NCBI RefSeq assembly: GCF_004362865.1 | Contig: NZ_SNYI01000003.1 | Location: 186,001 to 250,000, forward strand | Direction: 5' to 3' | DNA from: Zeaxanthinibacter enoshimensis | GTDB taxonomy: Bacteria > Bacteroidota > Bacteroidia > Flavobacteriales > Flavobacteriaceae | DNA length: 64,000 nt | Shown: one piece after another, positions 1 to 8,382 of the stretch | Layout: each line of letters starts with the position of its first letter | How positions within the stretch are numbered: position 1 is the stretch's first letter | Made by a program: the position numbers and the translations under genes | Notes under the pieces: generated by a model | What the model was told of the DNA's origin: nothing | The model's input: only the letters and a program-made list of their open reading frames with translations | Database searches by the model: none

Positions 1-1547
1 TTTTTTCTGTGCCTGTAGCCTCTACTTTCAGCCCTTCCAAAGGCCGTGCCGCCCAGGTGGAAAAGGAGGCCCCGGAATCATTATATAATTCATACCTGAC
101 CGCTGCTGTAGGCAATTTTAATAATGCTCTGGTGGATTTTTATACCAGCCACGAAATGGACCAGGGAGATAAGCGTTTTGATGTTAGTCTCAACCATTTT
201 TCTTCCAGGGGAGACATAGAGAACACCCCTCTGGACACCGATTTTTATAACAGCAGTCTTGGCCTGAACTATACCCAGAAAGCCAGTTCCCTGAGTTGGG
301 GAGCCGGGATAGAAGGAGGTCACCGCCTGTATAACTGGTATGGGATCCCTTCAGATATTTTCAGTGAAGCCACAGTCCAGGGAATGGACGAATTACAGCA
401 GTATTACCACGCCGGGGTGCAGGCCCATATTGAAACCGAATCTTCTTTCTTTAAAAGAGGAGATATCCTTTACCGTCGTTTTTGGGATGCCGCCGATTCT
501 GGTGAGGATCGTGCAGTTTTTAAACCCCGGTTCCAGGTTCCCCTGGAAAACGATGCCCTTTACATCAGTGGGAAACTGGATTATGTGGGAGGCAGCTTTG
601 CTAATGCAGATGTCAATAACCCGGAGAATACTACCGGGATAGATTACAGCCTTCTGCAGGTTGGTCTCAATCCCAGCCTGGAGATGAAAGGTGATAATTA
701 TACCCTGAACCTCGGGGCCAATTTTGTCTACGGGCAGGACCTGGAAAATAATGACAGTAATTTCTATATCTATCCTTCAGTCAGGGCTTCCTACAGGCTA
801 CTGGAGGAATCTGCCATTGTGTATGTTGGAGTTGAAGGAGAGCTGGACCAGAACTCTTATTACGATTATACGGTGCAGAACCCATACATGTCGCCAACAT
901 TGCAAATTGTGCCAACAGACAGGCAGTACGATGCTTTCCTGGGGCTGAAAGGACAACTTTTACCTAACCTGAGTTACAATTTTAAAGGATCCTACACCGC
1001 GGAGAATCGTAAGCCGTTGTACCTCTTAAACGCTATCAATGAATTCCGGGATGATGAGAAATCTTACCATTACGGGAATTCCTTTGAAGTTTTCTATGAT
1101 GATGTTAAGACTCTCGGACTCTTCGGAGAACTGAATGTAGATGTAAACCGGAATTTCAGCCTGGGGGTGAATGCCGCTATCTATGATTACAACACCGAGA
1201 CCGGCAACCCTGCCTGGAACCTCCCGAATACAGAAGCCAGCCTCTTCCTGGATTACCAGATAGGAGACCAATGGTACGTAGGTGGAACACTGTTCTACGT
1301 AGGAGAGCGTGAGGATCTTGCCACCGAAGTAGTTACAACTACCTTTCCAAGCGAGCCGAATGCCGTCTTGCTTACCCTGGACAGCTACTTTGATGCCAAT
1401 GCCCATGTAGGCTATCGTTTCTCAGACCAGTTCTCAGTATTTGTCCGCGGAAGTAACCTCGCTGATAACCAGTACCAGCGATGGGCTAACTTCAGGGTAC
1501 AGAGTCTCCAGGTCCTGGGTGGATTGACCTATAAGTTTGATCTGTAA
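1..1547 (+). CDS. TonB-dependent receptor, C-terminal part (5' truncated by window)
   Basis: The frame is open to the left edge, so the gene starts outside the window and only about 515 C-terminal residues are seen. They alternate polar and aromatic residues as in outer-membrane beta-strands, with many Tyr, Asn and Gly, and the end (strand with GNL/SNLADNQYQ followed by a final strand ending in KFDL) is the usual last barrel strands of TonB-dependent receptors. No plug domain or signal peptide can be checked because they lie outside. The family imports siderophores, vitamins or oligosaccharides across the outer membrane; the substrate cannot be read from this fragment. It could also be a plug-less outer-membrane beta-barrel of a related family. 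Confidence 0.8.
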   Translation, partial: FSVPVASTFSPSKGRAAQVEKEAPESLYNSYLTAAVGNFNNALVDFYTSHEMDQGDKRFDVSLNHFSSRGDIENTPLDTDFYNSSLGLNYTQKASSLSWGAGIEGGHRLYNWYGIPSDIFSEATVQGMDELQQYYHAGVQAHIETESSFFKRGDILYRRFWDAADSGEDRAVFKPRFQVPLENDALYISGKLDYVGGSFANADVNNPENTTGIDYSLLQVGLNPSLEMKGDNYTLNLGANFVYGQDLENNDSNFYIYPSVRASYRLLEESAIVYVGVEGELDQNSYYDYTVQNPYMSPTLQIVPTDRQYDAFLGLKGQLLPNLSYNFKGSYTAENRKPLYLLNAINEFRDDEKSYHYGNSFEVFYDDVKTLGLFGELNVDVNRNFSLGVNAAIYDYNTETGNPAWNLPNTEASLFLDYQIGDQWYVGGTLFYVGEREDLATEVVTTTFPSEPNAVLLTLDSYFDANAHVGYRFSDQFSVFVRGSNLADNQYQRWANFRVQSLQVLGGLTYKFDL

Positions 1548-1658
1548 TGGTTTAAACTGTTGGTGAAGTTTGCCCTGCTATTTAGACCCTACGTCGATGA
1601 GGTACGGCTGGCTGGCAGATAATTGACTAAATTGGTCAGTGAAAGACGCTTTAAAGCG

Positions 1659-2777
1659 ATGCAACTCAACCAAAATAAGACATTCTTATTCACCTTTTTG
1701 TGCTTTAGCTTCTGCCTGAGTGCGCAAAACCTGGTGCAGAACCCCAGTTTTGAAAAGTATCACAGCTGCCCTGAACGCTTGGGTAATTTTCATGCTGATG
1801 TGCTAGGATGGTCTGTTCCTACTGATGGTTCAACCGATTATTTTAACGGTTGCAGCGAAGTCATGGGTACGCCTGTTAACTTTAACGGGAAACAGGGGGC
1901 CGACTTCGGGAAAGGCTACGCGGGGCTTTACCTTTATGCGCCTAATGATTACCGGGAATACATACAGGCGGCTTTGACCGAAGCTCTGGTGGAGGGCGTC
2001 ACCTACAGGGTGTCTTTTTACGTGAGCCTGGCAGAAAGATCCGACTTTGCCGTAAAAGACTTTGACCTGTGTTTTTCTGTTAATCCTATCACTGCAAAGA
2101 CCTCTAAGGTATTGTCCAAAATGCATCTCTACAGGGACGTGGAAAATACCTATACCTTCCTGGAAATAAAACACAGCGGGTATTTTTCCGATACCCGTGA
2201 CTGGCACCTGATACAGGGAGAATTCGTGGCCGGGGGTGATGAGCGTTACCTTACCATTGGCAACCTGAAGAGCAATAAACGTACCCGTATCCACCATCGT
2301 AAAAAGCGGGCAAAACAGGGAGCCTATTACTACCTGGATATGGTGAAGCTAGAGATGGCAGATAAGGAATTCCGGCCGGAGGCCAGGAACAATACCGAAA
2401 ATTACGTGGTAGGGGAGTCAAGGATATTCCGTGACGTGCTGTTCAACTTCGATAAATATGCACTTTCGCAGGCAGCAGAAACAGAATTACTGCAGCTCTA
2501 CAATTTCCTTCAGGAAGAGCCCGGCTTAAAGGTCGTCATTAAGGGTCATACTGATAATATCGGGACGGCAGAGTATAACCTGGCGCTGTCTCAGAAGCGA
2601 TGCGCGGTGGTGGCTGATTATTTGCAGAGCCTTGGATTGTCCGGGGAAAGGATAGAGTGGTCAGGTAAAGGAGGTGCTCATCCCATTGCTGATAACAAGA
2701 CCGAAGCCGGCCGGAAACGCAACAGGCGGGTAGAGTTTATGCTGGTTGACAAGCCACGGGTTAACCAGGTTCAGTAA
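1659..2777 (+). CDS. OmpA-family peptidoglycan-associated protein
   Basis: A protein of 372 residues from the ATG at 1659; a TTG 36 bases upstream is in frame but would put a charged tail in front of a clean signal peptide ending SLSAQ-like at about residue 23. Residues about 25-250 form a beta-rich region beginning NLVQNPSFE, a start seen in many Bacteroidota secreted jelly-roll proteins. Residues about 262-365 are an OmpA C-terminal domain: FNFDKYALS, GHTDNIGTAEYN, LSQKRC, and the closing NRRVEF, which in the family binds diaminopimelate in peptidoglycan. The expected role is to tether the envelope, with the N-terminal domain binding an unknown partner. Its stop codon overlaps the stop of the convergent NIPSNAP gene by seven bases. 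Confidence 0.85.
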   Translation: MQLNQNKTFLFTFLCFSFCLSAQNLVQNPSFEKYHSCPERLGNFHADVLGWSVPTDGSTDYFNGCSEVMGTPVNFNGKQGADFGKGYAGLYLYAPNDYREYIQAALTEALVEGVTYRVSFYVSLAERSDFAVKDFDLCFSVNPITAKTSKVLSKMHLYRDVENTYTFLEIKHSGYFSDTRDWHLIQGEFVAGGDERYLTIGNLKSNKRTRIHHRKKRAKQGAYYYLDMVKLEMADKEFRPEARNNTENYVVGESRIFRDVLFNFDKYALSQAAETELLQLYNFLQEEPGLKVVIKGHTDNIGTAEYNLALSQKRCAVVADYLQSLGLSGERIEWSGKGGAHPIADNKTEAGRKRNRRVEFMLVDKPRVNQVQ

Positions 2778-3556
2778 TCCGAATAGGGAGTAGGATGTAG
2801 TAGCATAATATCAGCCTTGTTCACATTATGCTGGTATTTAGGATCGCGTTCCAGTTCTTTCCAGGTTTCAGATTCAAAGAACTCTTTCCAGAGCTGGTCC
2901 CGGGTCTGCCTGTCCTCGAAGGTGGTCATGTACATCAAGTTTGGCATCCTGGAACCGGAGATCACCTCTCCGTAGAAAACAGCGTTAAATCCCAGCTTTT
3001 CAAACAGGGCTATCTCACCCCCTTCGTTGAACATATGGAGTTTATTCCGGTATAGATCGGGCGTGGGAGATTCGTAACTTCTCAGCTCGTAAATGCGGTC
3101 TTTCCGTGGCCCTTCCAATGCAGGTTGTTTCATGATCGGCATCCCTTTAAATGCTTTCATCACCGTTGTAGTCAGTTTATAGAAAGCCGGGCTGTCATAA
3201 GGCGCACCCAGGAATGGGGTCGCGGTCTTTTGGTAGAGTTCATCCTTTTGCAGGGATTCATTCAATCGTACTATTTTATCCAGGGAAGACAGGGGGTAAA
3301 GAACGTAGATATGTCGCAGACTATCTGGGTCGCTATCACCCGGGCGATCCTTGAATACGCCGATAGAAGTGATCCCGTTTCTTTTGAGTGCAGGGACCAG
3401 GGCCTCTTCCATATAAAAATCTATCAGCCCCTCCTGGGTAGGATTGCTATAGCTGTAGTCTTCCAATAAGTAGTATTGCCGGGTTGCCTGTGCACTAAGT
3501 GAATCAGCGAGGCAAAAAAACAACAGTAAGATAAGTGGGGTGGTAAATTTCATCAA
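2771..3556 (-). CDS. NIPSNAP family protein, secreted
   Basis: 261 residues with a signal peptide (MMKFTTPLILLLFFCLADSLSAQ). Two ferredoxin-like NIPSNAP repeats follow, about residues 25-120 and 148-258; the second has the typical YELRSYESPT start and a FGEVISGSRMPNLMYMTTFED core. The family is widespread and poorly understood; the dimeric alpha-beta barrel fold is shared with small oxygenases and dehydratases but no catalytic residue can be claimed. The signal peptide places it in the periplasm or outside. It stands alone, convergent with the OmpA-family gene, whose end it overlaps by seven bases. Confidence 0.85.
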   Translation of the reverse strand: MMKFTTPLILLLFFCLADSLSAQATRQYYLLEDYSYSNPTQEGLIDFYMEEALVPALKRNGITSIGVFKDRPGDSDPDSLRHIYVLYPLSSLDKIVRLNESLQKDELYQKTATPFLGAPYDSPAFYKLTTTVMKAFKGMPIMKQPALEGPRKDRIYELRSYESPTPDLYRNKLHMFNEGGEIALFEKLGFNAVFYGEVISGSRMPNLMYMTTFEDRQTRDQLWKEFFESETWKELERDPKYQHNVNKADIMLLHPTPYSDY

Positions 3557-3641
3557 TACATGTAATAGTATTAGAATATACGTAATTTCTGCACTTAAGG
3601 ATGCCTTGAACTGCCGGCTTCGTCTAACGTTTTAAATCTGT

Positions 3642-3649
3642 TACTTTTG
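3642..3649 (+). promoter_or_regulatory. Bacteroidota -7 box before the MFS gene
   Basis: TACTTTTG matches the phylum consensus TAnnTTTG and lies 16 bases before the start codon. The upstream element is weak: a TTC (3619-3621) at 20 bp instead of TTG. Predicted from pattern only. Confidence 0.4.
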
Positions 3650-3665
3650 CCCTTCACCAGTACTC

Positions 3666-4991
3666 ATGAGCGAACAGGTTAAGAAATACTTGATAGATCC
3701 GCGCCAAACACCCTTTTTCTATGGATACCTGATCCTCTTGATCGGGACCATAGGTATCTGGGCCAGCGTTCCCGGGCAGACGATCGGGGTTTCTGTATTT
3801 ACAGACCCTGTAAAAGATGCCCTGGGACTTTCGCGTAACCAGTTCAGTAACGCTTATATGCTGGGAACTATCCTGAGTTCACTGGTAATCGGGAAGGCAG
3901 GGGTCTGGTTTGACCGGTACGGTGCCAGGATCGTGGCCTTTGGCGCAGCCCTTACCTTAGCACTGGCCCTGGTGCTGTGTTCCTTTGCAGTTCATATGAG
4001 CGAATTTGTAAAAGAGCTCCTGGATGTAAATAGCTGGATGGTACCCTTTGTACTGATGATCGGCCTGTTCTTTATGCTGAGGTTTGCCGGGCAGGGGGTT
4101 CTGACCATGGCTTCGCGTAATGTGATCATGATCTGGTTTGACAAACACCGTGGCAAAGTGAATATGTTCAGCAGCATTGCCCTCTCCTTTGGCTTCTCTG
4201 CTTCTCCTTTATGGCTGAATGCGCTGATCGAAACAGAGGGATGGGCGGGGGCCTGGCGTTACCTGGCTGCAGGCCTGCTCGTAATTGCTCTCCTGATACT
4301 GGTATTTTATAAGAATAGCCCGGAAGCCTATGGGTTGTTTCCTGACGGAACCCGTTCCGAGGAAGAGCAACAGGAGAAAATAGCCCGGGCACTTGCGCAG
4401 AAACAATTTACCCTGAAGGAAGCGAGGCGTACAAGGGCTTTCTGGATGTATGCCCTGATCCTGGCCTTCAACAGTTTTTTTATTACCGGTTTTACTTTTC
4501 ACGTAATTTCAATATTTGCGGATGCCGGGATGCCAAAAGAAGAAGCCATTGCTATTTTCCTTCCCTGTTCGGTGGTCTCAGTTTCGGTATCCACCCTGTT
4601 CAATTTCCTCAGTGATTACGTCCGCTTAAAATGGTATCTCTACCTGATGATCCTTGGCGGTTTCTGTGCCGCAACCGGCTTACTATTACTCTCGGCTCCC
4701 ATAGGAGTTGTGCTGGTTATCGCCGGGATCGGGATCCTGGGTGGATTCTTTGCCGTCCTGAATGCCATAGCCTGGCCGAGGTTCTTTGGTCGGAGCAACC
4801 TGGGGGCCATCACCGGGAAGGTGATGTCGCTGCTCATCCTTGGAAGTGCCCTGGCACCACCGGTTTTCAGCTGGTATTTTTCTACCCTGGGATCGTATAA
4901 ATTACTGGCTTACCCGGCCATGGGCTTCCTGCTGTTCCTGGCTGTGGGAGCTCTTAAAGCAGACAATCCCCAGGAGAAAATCAAAGCATAA
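3666..4991 (+). CDS. MFS transporter (oxalate/formate- or nitrate-type superfamily)
   Basis: 441 residues with about 12 hydrophobic segments, a central cytoplasmic loop at about residues 215-255 (EEEQQEKIARALAQKQFTLKEARR) separating two six-helix halves, and a motif-A-like GKAGVWFDRYGAR between helices 2 and 3. These features define the major facilitator superfamily. The length and the mid-protein FTLKEARRTRAFWMY segment resemble the monocarboxylate/oxalate:formate antiporter branch, but the substrate cannot be assigned. It is monocistronic: the upstream gene is divergent and the next gene has its own start 76 bases later. Confidence 0.85.
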   Translation: MSEQVKKYLIDPRQTPFFYGYLILLIGTIGIWASVPGQTIGVSVFTDPVKDALGLSRNQFSNAYMLGTILSSLVIGKAGVWFDRYGARIVAFGAALTLALALVLCSFAVHMSEFVKELLDVNSWMVPFVLMIGLFFMLRFAGQGVLTMASRNVIMIWFDKHRGKVNMFSSIALSFGFSASPLWLNALIETEGWAGAWRYLAAGLLVIALLILVFYKNSPEAYGLFPDGTRSEEEQQEKIARALAQKQFTLKEARRTRAFWMYALILAFNSFFITGFTFHVISIFADAGMPKEEAIAIFLPCSVVSVSVSTLFNFLSDYVRLKWYLYLMILGGFCAATGLLLLSAPIGVVLVIAGIGILGGFFAVLNAIAWPRFFGRSNLGAITGKVMSLLILGSALAPPVFSWYFSTLGSYKLLAYPAMGFLLFLAVGALKADNPQEKIKA

Positions 4992-5067
4992 CTACCCGGC
5001 AAAGCTTTATCCCCGGATGCGCTGTTAATTGCGGAATTCCATGTATTTTGCAGGAAATATATTAAAT

Positions 5068-5823
5068 ATGGACAATCGACTGGCAGTATTGATAGACGGG
5101 GATAATATCCCTTCTGCCTATGTTAAGGAAATGATGGAGGAGATCGCCAAGTACGGTAACCCGACGATCAAGAGGATTTACGGGGACTGGACTAATCCCA
5201 GGCTCGGGAAATGGAAGCAGTTATTGCTGGAGAATGCGATCACCCCTATACAACAGTATGGTTATACCACCGGCAAGAATGCTACGGATTCAGCCATGAT
5301 CATAGACGCCATGGATATTCTCTATACAGGGGATGTAACCGGGTTCTGCATTGTTTCCAGTGACAGCGACTTCACTAAACTGGCCACCCGTTTAAGGGAG
5401 GCCGGGAAACAGGTCTACGGGATAGGGGAGAAGAAAACCCCGAACCCTTTTATCGTGGCCTGTGATAAGTTCATCTATATCGAGATCCTGAAGAAAGAGG
5501 CCCAGGATACCTCGACCCCGAGTTCCAGCAAATCCTCTTCCAAAAGTGATGTTGATAAAATTACTCCGAAGCAGATCAAACTGATCGCCGATACCATCGA
5601 AGATGTTGCGGATGATGACGGGTGGGCATTCCTCGGGGATGTGGGCAGTTTGCTACAGAAGAAACAACCCAACTTTGATTCCAGGAATTACGGTTTCCAG
5701 AAACTGACCCCGCTGATCAATTCCATTGACGAATTCGAAATAGAACGCCGGGAAGATTCCAAGGGTCGCAAGAAACTCATCTACGTAAAGATCAAAGAAA
5801 AGAAATCCAAGGGACGCAGGTAG
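5068..5823 (+). CDS. NYN-domain protein with OST-HTH/LOTUS domain
   Basis: 251 residues from the ATG at 5068. Earlier in-frame starts (TTG 5029, ATG 5041) add a short segment in front of the NYN first strand and are less likely. Residues 1-140 are a NYN (PIN-like) domain: acidic residues D10 and D12 in IDGDN, D74 and D80 in ATDSAMIID, and D99/D101 in SSDSDF form the metal-binding set of this nuclease fold. A Ser/Lys linker (147-163) leads to an OST-HTH/LOTUS domain (about 168-245), which in other proteins binds RNA. The combination predicts an RNA-directed nuclease or RNA-binding regulator in the cytoplasm. The target is unknown and the neighbours give no clue. Confidence 0.85.
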   Translation: MDNRLAVLIDGDNIPSAYVKEMMEEIAKYGNPTIKRIYGDWTNPRLGKWKQLLLENAITPIQQYGYTTGKNATDSAMIIDAMDILYTGDVTGFCIVSSDSDFTKLATRLREAGKQVYGIGEKKTPNPFIVACDKFIYIEILKKEAQDTSTPSSSKSSSKSDVDKITPKQIKLIADTIEDVADDDGWAFLGDVGSLLQKKQPNFDSRNYGFQKLTPLINSIDEFEIERREDSKGRKKLIYVKIKEKKSKGRR

Positions 5824-5906
5824 TGCACTTGCGCCCGGTATCCAAAAAATACTATCTTCCGGTTTTAATTTTTGTGGAAAGAAATTTCTGCTAAACCATC
5901 CAAGAC

Positions 5907-7535
5907 ATGATTCGATTAAAATGGTTCACGGTGCTCCTGCTACTGGGGCTCACCGCTTGCTCACCTTCCAGGGAAACGGCCGATACCCTGGTCATTAATG
6001 CTAACGTTTATACTGTAGACAGTGCTTTCAGTAAAGCAACTGCTTTTGCTGTAAAGGATGGGCGGTTTATCGCTGTAGGTAACGATGAGGAGCTGCAGGA
6101 GAGATTCAGCGCAGGGGAGATATTTGATGCCGGGGGGAAGACTATCGTCCCGGGTCTGATCGATGCTCATTGCCATTTCTACGGGCTGGGACTTAACCAG
6201 GAAGTAGTAGACCTTACCGGAACCAAAAGTTACGAAGAGGTGCTGGCGCGAGTAAAAGCTTTCCAGCAGGAACGGAATTCAGATTTTATCCGGGGACGTG
6301 GCTGGGACCAGAATGATTGGGAGGTAAAGGAGTTTCCGACGAGTAAGGAATTGGACGAATTATTTCCTGATACCCCGGTCGCCCTGGAACGGGTCGATGG
6401 TCATGCTTACCTGGTGAACAGTGCGGCAATGAAAATGGCAGGCATAGGACCGGACACTGCAGTGCCTGGGGGCGAGGTAGTAAAAGAATCCGGCAAGCCT
6501 ACCGGGGTCCTGGTTGATGGACCTATGGCTCTCGTGGATGCCATTATGCCTAAACCTGATAAGGAAACCATAGTGCGGGCCCTGAAAGCTGCGGAGAAAA
6601 TTTCGTTTGATTACGGGCTTACCACGGTAAACGATGCGGGCCTCGACCGTTCCGTGATCGAAATCATAGATAGCTTGCAGCAGGCCGGGGAGCTCCGCAT
6701 GAGGGTGTATGCCATGGTGAGTAACAAGCCTGAGAACCTGGATCATTTCCTGGAACAGGGGATACTGAAGACAGACCGTCTTAATGTCCGCTCCGTGAAA
6801 GTTTACGGGGATGGAGCACTGGGCTCCAGGGGTGCTGCACTTAAAGCACCTTATTCTGACAAGCCTGGGCACTTTGGCGCCATGGTTACTCCTGTAGCCG
6901 ATATCCGGGCATTAGCTAAAAGAATTGCGGCAACAGAGTACCAGATGAATACACATGCCATTGGAGATTCTGCCAACGCCGTGATCCTGGAGACCTATGC
7001 CGAGGTGCTGGCGGAGAAAGAAGATCCACGTTGGAAAATAGAACATGCCCAGGTGATCGCCCCCGGGGATTTCGATTATTTCGGGGAAAAGATCATCCCC
7101 TCGGTACAGCCGACCCATGCCACCAGCGATATGTACTGGGCAGAAGACAGGCTGGGTGCAGAAAGGGTGAAAGGTGCTTATGCCTTTAAGGACTTGCTTC
7201 AGCAATCCGGCTTACTTGCCCTGGGAACAGATTTCCCGGTAGAGCAGGTAAATCCATTCCACACATTTTATGCAGCCGTGACCCGGCAAGACCTGGAGGA
7301 ATATCCTGAAGGAGGTTTTATGCCATCCCAGCTCCTGGAGCGGGAAGCTGCGCTTAAGGGAATGACGATCTGGGCTGCCTATTCCAACTTTGAAGAGGAT
7401 GAAAAAGGAAGTATAGAGGCAGGTAAATTTGCCGATTTCGTGATTTTGGACAAGAACATTATGGAGGTGCCGGGTAACGAGATTCCAAAATTGAAAGCTG
7501 TTAAGGTCAGTGTGGGCGGTGAATGGGTTAAATAA
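5907..7535 (+). CDS. Amidohydrolase family 3 (YtcJ-like) lipoprotein
   Basis: 542 residues. The signal peptide ends in a lipobox (LTAC, Cys18), so the enzyme is anchored to a membrane on the periplasmic side, unusual for a family with many cytoplasmic members. The metal-binding HxH of the amidohydrolase barrel is seen as H88 and H90 in IDAHCHFYG. Further family signatures are WDQNDW, HAIGD, EHAQVI and LGTDFPVE near the C-terminus, with the closing GKFADFVILDKNI. The superfamily hydrolyses N-formyl or N-acyl bonds and related substrates; which one is not evident. It ends just before a bidirectional terminator. Confidence 0.88.
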   Translation: MIRLKWFTVLLLLGLTACSPSRETADTLVINANVYTVDSAFSKATAFAVKDGRFIAVGNDEELQERFSAGEIFDAGGKTIVPGLIDAHCHFYGLGLNQEVVDLTGTKSYEEVLARVKAFQQERNSDFIRGRGWDQNDWEVKEFPTSKELDELFPDTPVALERVDGHAYLVNSAAMKMAGIGPDTAVPGGEVVKESGKPTGVLVDGPMALVDAIMPKPDKETIVRALKAAEKISFDYGLTTVNDAGLDRSVIEIIDSLQQAGELRMRVYAMVSNKPENLDHFLEQGILKTDRLNVRSVKVYGDGALGSRGAALKAPYSDKPGHFGAMVTPVADIRALAKRIAATEYQMNTHAIGDSANAVILETYAEVLAEKEDPRWKIEHAQVIAPGDFDYFGEKIIPSVQPTHATSDMYWAEDRLGAERVKGAYAFKDLLQQSGLLALGTDFPVEQVNPFHTFYAAVTRQDLEEYPEGGFMPSQLLEREAALKGMTIWAAYSNFEEDEKGSIEAGKFADFVILDKNIMEVPGNEIPKLKAVKVSVGGEWVK

Positions 7536-7551
7536 GGAGACTGTAAGACAT

Positions 7552-7584
7552 AAAAAAAACCGGGGTAATTGCCCCGGTTTTTTT
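7552..7584 (+). terminator. Bidirectional rho-independent terminator
   Basis: A-run, ACCGGGG stem, short loop, CCCCGGT and a T-run. The stem and flanking A/T runs are symmetrical, so it can end the amidohydrolase gene and the convergent DUF2911 gene. Confidence 0.9.
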
Positions 7585-7600
7585 GTACTGTAAACGATAG

Positions 7601-8137
7601 TTAGAAACTTAGAGGTACGGCCACCCTGGTCTTGCCCCAGCCCATGACCATGTGAGCGCCATTATCTACTTCTTTAAAAGCAATAGAAAAAGCTTCCAGG
7701 GATTCAGAGCCCTCGCTGACACCGGCTTTTAGCCGGGCAACATCTCCTGCTTCGTCGTAGGAATAAGCTCCCCACTGGTTGAGGTTCTTGTTAAGGATCA
7801 CGGTCCACTCTTTTTCGCCCGGGATTGTGAACAGCGAATACGTTCCTGCTTTTACTGAATCTCCGCCCACCTGGGTGTCCTGGTAAAAAGTGATCTCTGC
7901 AGATTCGTTGGCGCCGGTTCTCCAGACGGTTCCCACGGGGGCCAGTTCAGACATGGACCTGCCTTTAAGTTGTGGCCGGCTGTAGACCACCTTCACTTTC
8001 TTGTCTGCGATCTTGTAGCTGGAGGGATAAGTGGCTATGTCAGCCGGACTTTTATCGAGTCCGCTGAATTCCTGTGCCGCAACCGGGCTCGCCACAAAGG
8101 CCGCAATTAAAAGGATAAGACTTGCAATTTTTTTCAT
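7601..8137 (-). CDS. DUF2911 domain protein, secreted
   Basis: 178 residues with a signal peptide cleaved after SPVAAQ (about residue 22). The rest is a single DUF2911 domain: the VVYSRPQLKGR segment, GTVWRTGANESAEITF and the TYSLFTIPGEKEWTVILNK stretch are characteristic. The family is common in Bacteroidota, periplasmic or exported, and of unknown function. It is monocistronic and convergent with the amidohydrolase, sharing its terminator. Confidence 0.88.
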   Translation of the reverse strand: MKKIASLILLIAAFVASPVAAQEFSGLDKSPADIATYPSSYKIADKKVKVVYSRPQLKGRSMSELAPVGTVWRTGANESAEITFYQDTQVGGDSVKAGTYSLFTIPGEKEWTVILNKNLNQWGAYSYDEAGDVARLKAGVSEGSESLEAFSIAFKEVDNGAHMVMGWGKTRVAVPLSF

Positions 8138-8324
8138 GGTTAAAATTTAGTGTTCGTTAATACTGAGCTGTTCTGTCGCTATAAATATAATACCCTTGCA
8201 AATTGCAATGGTCTTCCAGCTTACAAAAGATACGTATTTCTTCACTTATGGGTATTTTACACTAATGATCTGATTGTAAAACGATTTAATATATTATGAT
8301 TTATAACCAATAAACGATTTTATG

Positions 8325-8355
8325 TTTGTAATTATAAATGATAAGTTCATCTTTG
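8325..8355 (+). promoter_or_regulatory. Probable promoter of asnB
   Basis: TTTG at 8325-8328, then 19 bp, then CATCTTTG at 8348-8355, one mismatch to TAnnTTTG. It would start transcription about 20 bases before the asnB ATG. The rest of the 245-base gap (8138-8382) is AT-rich and shows no other feature. Confidence 0.5.
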
Positions 8356-8382
8356 CTTATATATTGTTTAAAATATAACAGC

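Noticed and set aside
8138-8382. Possible riboswitch or small RNA before asnB
   Set aside because: The gap is AT-rich without a stable stem set or known conserved motif; only a promoter can be supported.
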